Shown here: positions 62,244-64,000 of the stretch, one piece after another
How positions within the stretch are numbered: position 1 is the stretch's first letter
How the letters are laid out: each line of letters starts with the position of its first letter
Source: Winogradskyella litoriviva
GTDB taxonomy: Bacteria; Bacteroidota; Bacteroidia; Flavobacteriales; Flavobacteriaceae
Assembly: GCF_013249065.1 (NCBI RefSeq)
Contig: NZ_JABRWQ010000001.1
Coordinates: 62,001 to 126,000, forward strand
DNA length: 64,000 nt
Reading direction: 5' to 3'
Translations under genes and position numbers: made by a program
The notes under the pieces: generated by a model
Told to the model about the DNA's origin: nothing
Databases searched by the model: none
What the model saw: only the letters and a program-made list of their open reading frames with translations

Positions 62244-63533
62244 TTAGTCTACTTCTAGGATTTTTAATAAGACTTCATCAATTTTTGTAGATGATACTTC
62301 TGTAATTGTAAATTTAAAATTATCAATCTGTACATCATCTTTTTCTTGAGGAATCTGTTCTGTAGCATTTACAATTAAGCCACCTAAAGTTTCATAGTTT
62401 TCATTTTCTGGAAGGTTCAATTTATACGTTTCATTAATGTAATCCACCTCTAATCTTGCAGAAAATCTATAAGTGTTTTCGTCGAGCTGTTCCTCTACCA
62501 TCTCAATAGTATCGTGTTCATCTTCAATCTCACCAAAAAGTTCTTCAATAATATCTTCAACTGTCATAATACCAGCAGTTCCGCCATATTCATCTATAAC
62601 CACAGCCATACTTTTACGTTTTTTGGTAAGAATATTTAAAACGTCTTTTATATAAATTGTTTCTGGAACAAAACCAACAGAAATAATTATAGACTTAATA
62701 GATTTTGGTTTTTTAAACAACTCAAAAGCGTGTACATAACCTAATATATCATCAATACTATCTTTATACACTATAATTTTTGTTCTGCCAGACTCAATAA
62801 ACAACTTTCTAAGGTTTTCAATTGATTCTGAAATATCAACAGCCGTAATTTCAGTACGTGGCACCATAACTTCACGTGCTTTTACATCTGAAAATTCTAA
62901 GGCATTCTGAAATATTTGAATTTCGCTATCTACATCTTCATGATTCTCAACCGATTCCATTTGTTCCGTAATATAATTCCCTAGCTCAACTTTTGTCATT
63001 GCCAAAACCACATCTTCACCTTCGACCTTAAAAATGTATTTTAATACGGCATCTGAAATCCAAATTACAAAATCTGAAATCCAAGAAAACAAGACATAAA
63101 ATACATAAGTAGGAAAGGCTAAAATTTTTAAAAGTGAATTTGAATAAATTTGAAAGAATACTTTAGGTAAAAACTCTGCCGTAATTAAAATAACTAATGT
63201 TGAAATTATAGTTTGAGTTAGTAACTGTAAATCTGTAAACAAATACGTTAATGTTGAGCTATCTAAAGGTAACATAGATTGAAACCAACCTACCAAAACA
63301 TCACCCATTTTAAATCCATAGATAACCAGTGCAATATTATTACCTATAAGCATCGTTGCAATATACTTTGAAGGTCTTGCTGTGAGTTTACCTAAAATTT
63401 TTCCTAAAAAATCACCTTGTTTCTTTTCTAATTCTATATGAATTTTATTAGCAGACACATAAGCAATTTCCATACCCGAAAAAAAGGCTGAAAGTATTAA
63501 TGTACTTATAATAACGACTATATCAGCAGTCAT
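62244..63533 (-). CDS. CNNM/CorC (hemolysin-like) transmembrane protein with CBS domains
   Basis: A 429-residue protein with an N-terminal DUF21 (CNNM) domain of about four hydrophobic segments (residues 1-165), a pair of CBS domains (about 205-335; VMVPRTEITAVDIS, MAVVIDEYGGTAGIMTVEDIIEELFGEIEDEHD) and a C-terminal CorC_HlyC domain. The family is linked to magnesium or cobalt export; the gliding protein GldE is a relative, but its usual neighbours are absent here. Three genes with small gaps (63-aa protein, this, PpiD-like) may form an operon. Confidence 0.92.
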   Translation of the reverse strand: MTADIVVIISTLILSAFFSGMEIAYVSANKIHIELEKKQGDFLGKILGKLTARPSKYIATMLIGNNIALVIYGFKMGDVLVGWFQSMLPLDSSTLTYLFTDLQLLTQTIISTLVILITAEFLPKVFFQIYSNSLLKILAFPTYVFYVLFSWISDFVIWISDAVLKYIFKVEGEDVVLAMTKVELGNYITEQMESVENHEDVDSEIQIFQNALEFSDVKAREVMVPRTEITAVDISESIENLRKLFIESGRTKIIVYKDSIDDILGYVHAFELFKKPKSIKSIIISVGFVPETIYIKDVLNILTKKRKSMAVVIDEYGGTAGIMTVEDIIEELFGEIEDEHDTIEMVEEQLDENTYRFSARLEVDYINETYKLNLPENENYETLGGLIVNATEQIPQEKDDVQIDNFKFTITEVSSTKIDEVLLKILEVD

Positions 63534-63536
63534 GAT

Positions 63537-63728
63537 TTACTTATTGTTACGTTCTTCTTGCCTTTTACTAAAACGCTTTCTGAAGAAAAACATAAAGGTA
63601 GCTAAAGCTGTAAAAAACAGCATCATATAAGCCCCATTTCTATCTGTTGACCATTTTGAAATGGCATCATATAAAAACAATATCGCAAAAACGATATAAG
63701 CGTAATGAAAAATCTTTTGTATTTTCAT
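63537..63728 (-). CDS. Small conserved membrane protein
   Basis: A 63-residue protein with two hydrophobic segments (IFHYAYIVFAILFLYDAI, and YMMLFFTALATFMFFF) and a positively charged C-terminus (RKRFSKRQEERNNK), which should stay in the cytoplasm. I recognise no named domain. It lies 3 bp upstream of the CNNM gene and has a good -7 box 35 bp before its start, so it is likely real and cotranscribed. Similar small proteins occur at this place in other flavobacteria, from memory. Confidence 0.8.
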   Translation of the reverse strand: MKIQKIFHYAYIVFAILFLYDAISKWSTDRNGAYMMLFFTALATFMFFFRKRFSKRQEERNNK

Positions 63729-63762
63729 GTATTAAATAAAATGATTGTTGTGCAAAGGTAAC

Positions 63763-63770
63763 TAATTATC
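63763..63770 (-). promoter_or_regulatory. -7 promoter box before the small membrane protein gene
   Basis: TACCTTTG on the minus strand matches TAnnTTTG and is followed by GCACAACA; the same TACCTTTGCACAAC string occurs in the gldB promoter. A TTG is 15 bases upstream, shorter than the usual spacing. It lies just after the lptC stop codon. Confidence 0.55.
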
Positions 63771-63771
63771 T

Positions 63772-64000
63772 AGCTCAAATTCGCCACCCATTTCTAACAT
63801 TTGAAAGTTTTCAAAGTTTTTATCTGCATCAAAGCCAATTCCGTACAATGGCCCAATTGCCCTTTTAAATAGCCATTTCTCATTAGTAAACACCCATTCT
63901 AACTTCTGATTGTAAAACAATTGCTCTGTAAACAAAGTGTCTTTTTGTTGCGTAGCAATCTTAACATTACCTTGTAAATCAATAATATCTGTATCACTGT
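63772..64000 (-). CDS. lptC: LPS export periplasmic protein LptC (partial, 5' end missing)
   Basis: Only the last 75 codons are present. They read ..DIIDLQGNVKIATQQKDTLFTEQ.. and ..GPLYGIGFDADKNFENFQML.., ending EFELDN. This is the C-terminal beta-jellyroll part of the Bacteroidota LptC family, which passes lipopolysaccharide from LptB2FG to LptA across the periplasm. The N-terminal anchor lies beyond the right edge. Identification is by recognised end sequence and the conserved neighbourhood with the CNNM and PpiD-like genes. Confidence 0.82.

Noticed and set aside
62244..63533. Naming the CNNM protein GldE
   Set aside because: GldE belongs to the same family, but its usual neighbours (gldD, ssb) are not here and generic CNNM paralogues are common.
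63537..63728. Reading the small two-segment protein as a holin or toxin
   Set aside because: No phage or toxin-antitoxin context; it is tightly linked to envelope genes, so a conserved membrane protein is the safer call.
1..64000. CRISPR array, prophage, insertion sequence or rRNA operon
   Set aside because: No spaced direct repeats, transposase, integrase, phage structural gene or rRNA-like sequence was seen; gene content is core-like throughout.

Overview
The window is AT-rich bacterial chromosome from a member of the Flavobacteriaceae (Bacteroidota). Several signs point there: gliding genes gldB and gldC beside nadE, type IX secretion cargo with a C-terminal sorting domain, signal peptides cleaved before Gln (..YG-QK), promoter elements of the Bacteroidota type (-7 TAnnTTTG), near absence of Shine-Dalgarno sequences, a GYDIA-type GHMP kinase and an S9B dipeptidyl peptidase. 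It looks like core chromosome: no integrase, transposase, phage gene or CRISPR array is visible.

Layout. 1-3.2 kb: phenylacetyl-CoA epoxygenase genes (paaE-paaA-paaB, the last cut by the edge) behind a TetR regulator, with a palindromic operator at the paaE promoter. 3.3-7.9 kb: a rhodanese, a DUF4230 protein and three tandem secreted paralogues of unknown function. 7.9-10.9 kb: gldC, gldB, nadE and an orphan LuxR-type regulator. 10.9-19.4 kb: dnaG, a DUF748 protein, an ECF sigma/anti-sigma/outer-membrane module, a polyprenyl diphosphate synthase and a T9SS cargo protein. 19.5-24.5 kb: a glutamate-synthase-like flavoprotein, a FUSC transporter, an SdiA-regulated beta-propeller and tRNA-Arg.

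24.6-41.4 kb is the division and cell-wall (dcw) cluster, read on the minus strand: mraZ, rsmH, ftsL-like, ftsI, murE, mraY, murD, ftsW, murG, murC, ftsQ, ftsA, ftsZ, then a strong terminator and yqeY. It starts at a promoter overlain by ten-base-spaced MraZ boxes. Its junctions are full of small palindromic repeats. One family (AAGCCCATC...GGGAAG) forms the end of MurG and has been translated into the N-termini of MurC and MurD. 41.6-51.2 kb: a hydrolase, engB, an ABC permease, a tail-specific protease, surE, lpxB, an NlpC/P60 lipoprotein and comEC. 51.2-57.5 kb: a peptide-use cluster (dipeptidyl peptidase IV, two POT transporters, a thioredoxin-like protein). 57.6-59.9 kb: two mevalonate-pathway genes. 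60-64 kb: envelope genes (PpiD-like chaperone, CNNM/CorC protein, small membrane protein, partial lptC).

The items most worth a second look are the in-frame repeats in MurC and MurD, the three secreted paralogues whose N-terminal domain resembles a T9SS sorting domain, the response regulator with Glu in place of the phosphoacceptor Asp, the primase without zinc ligands, and the readable operators for MraZ and the paa TetR protein.
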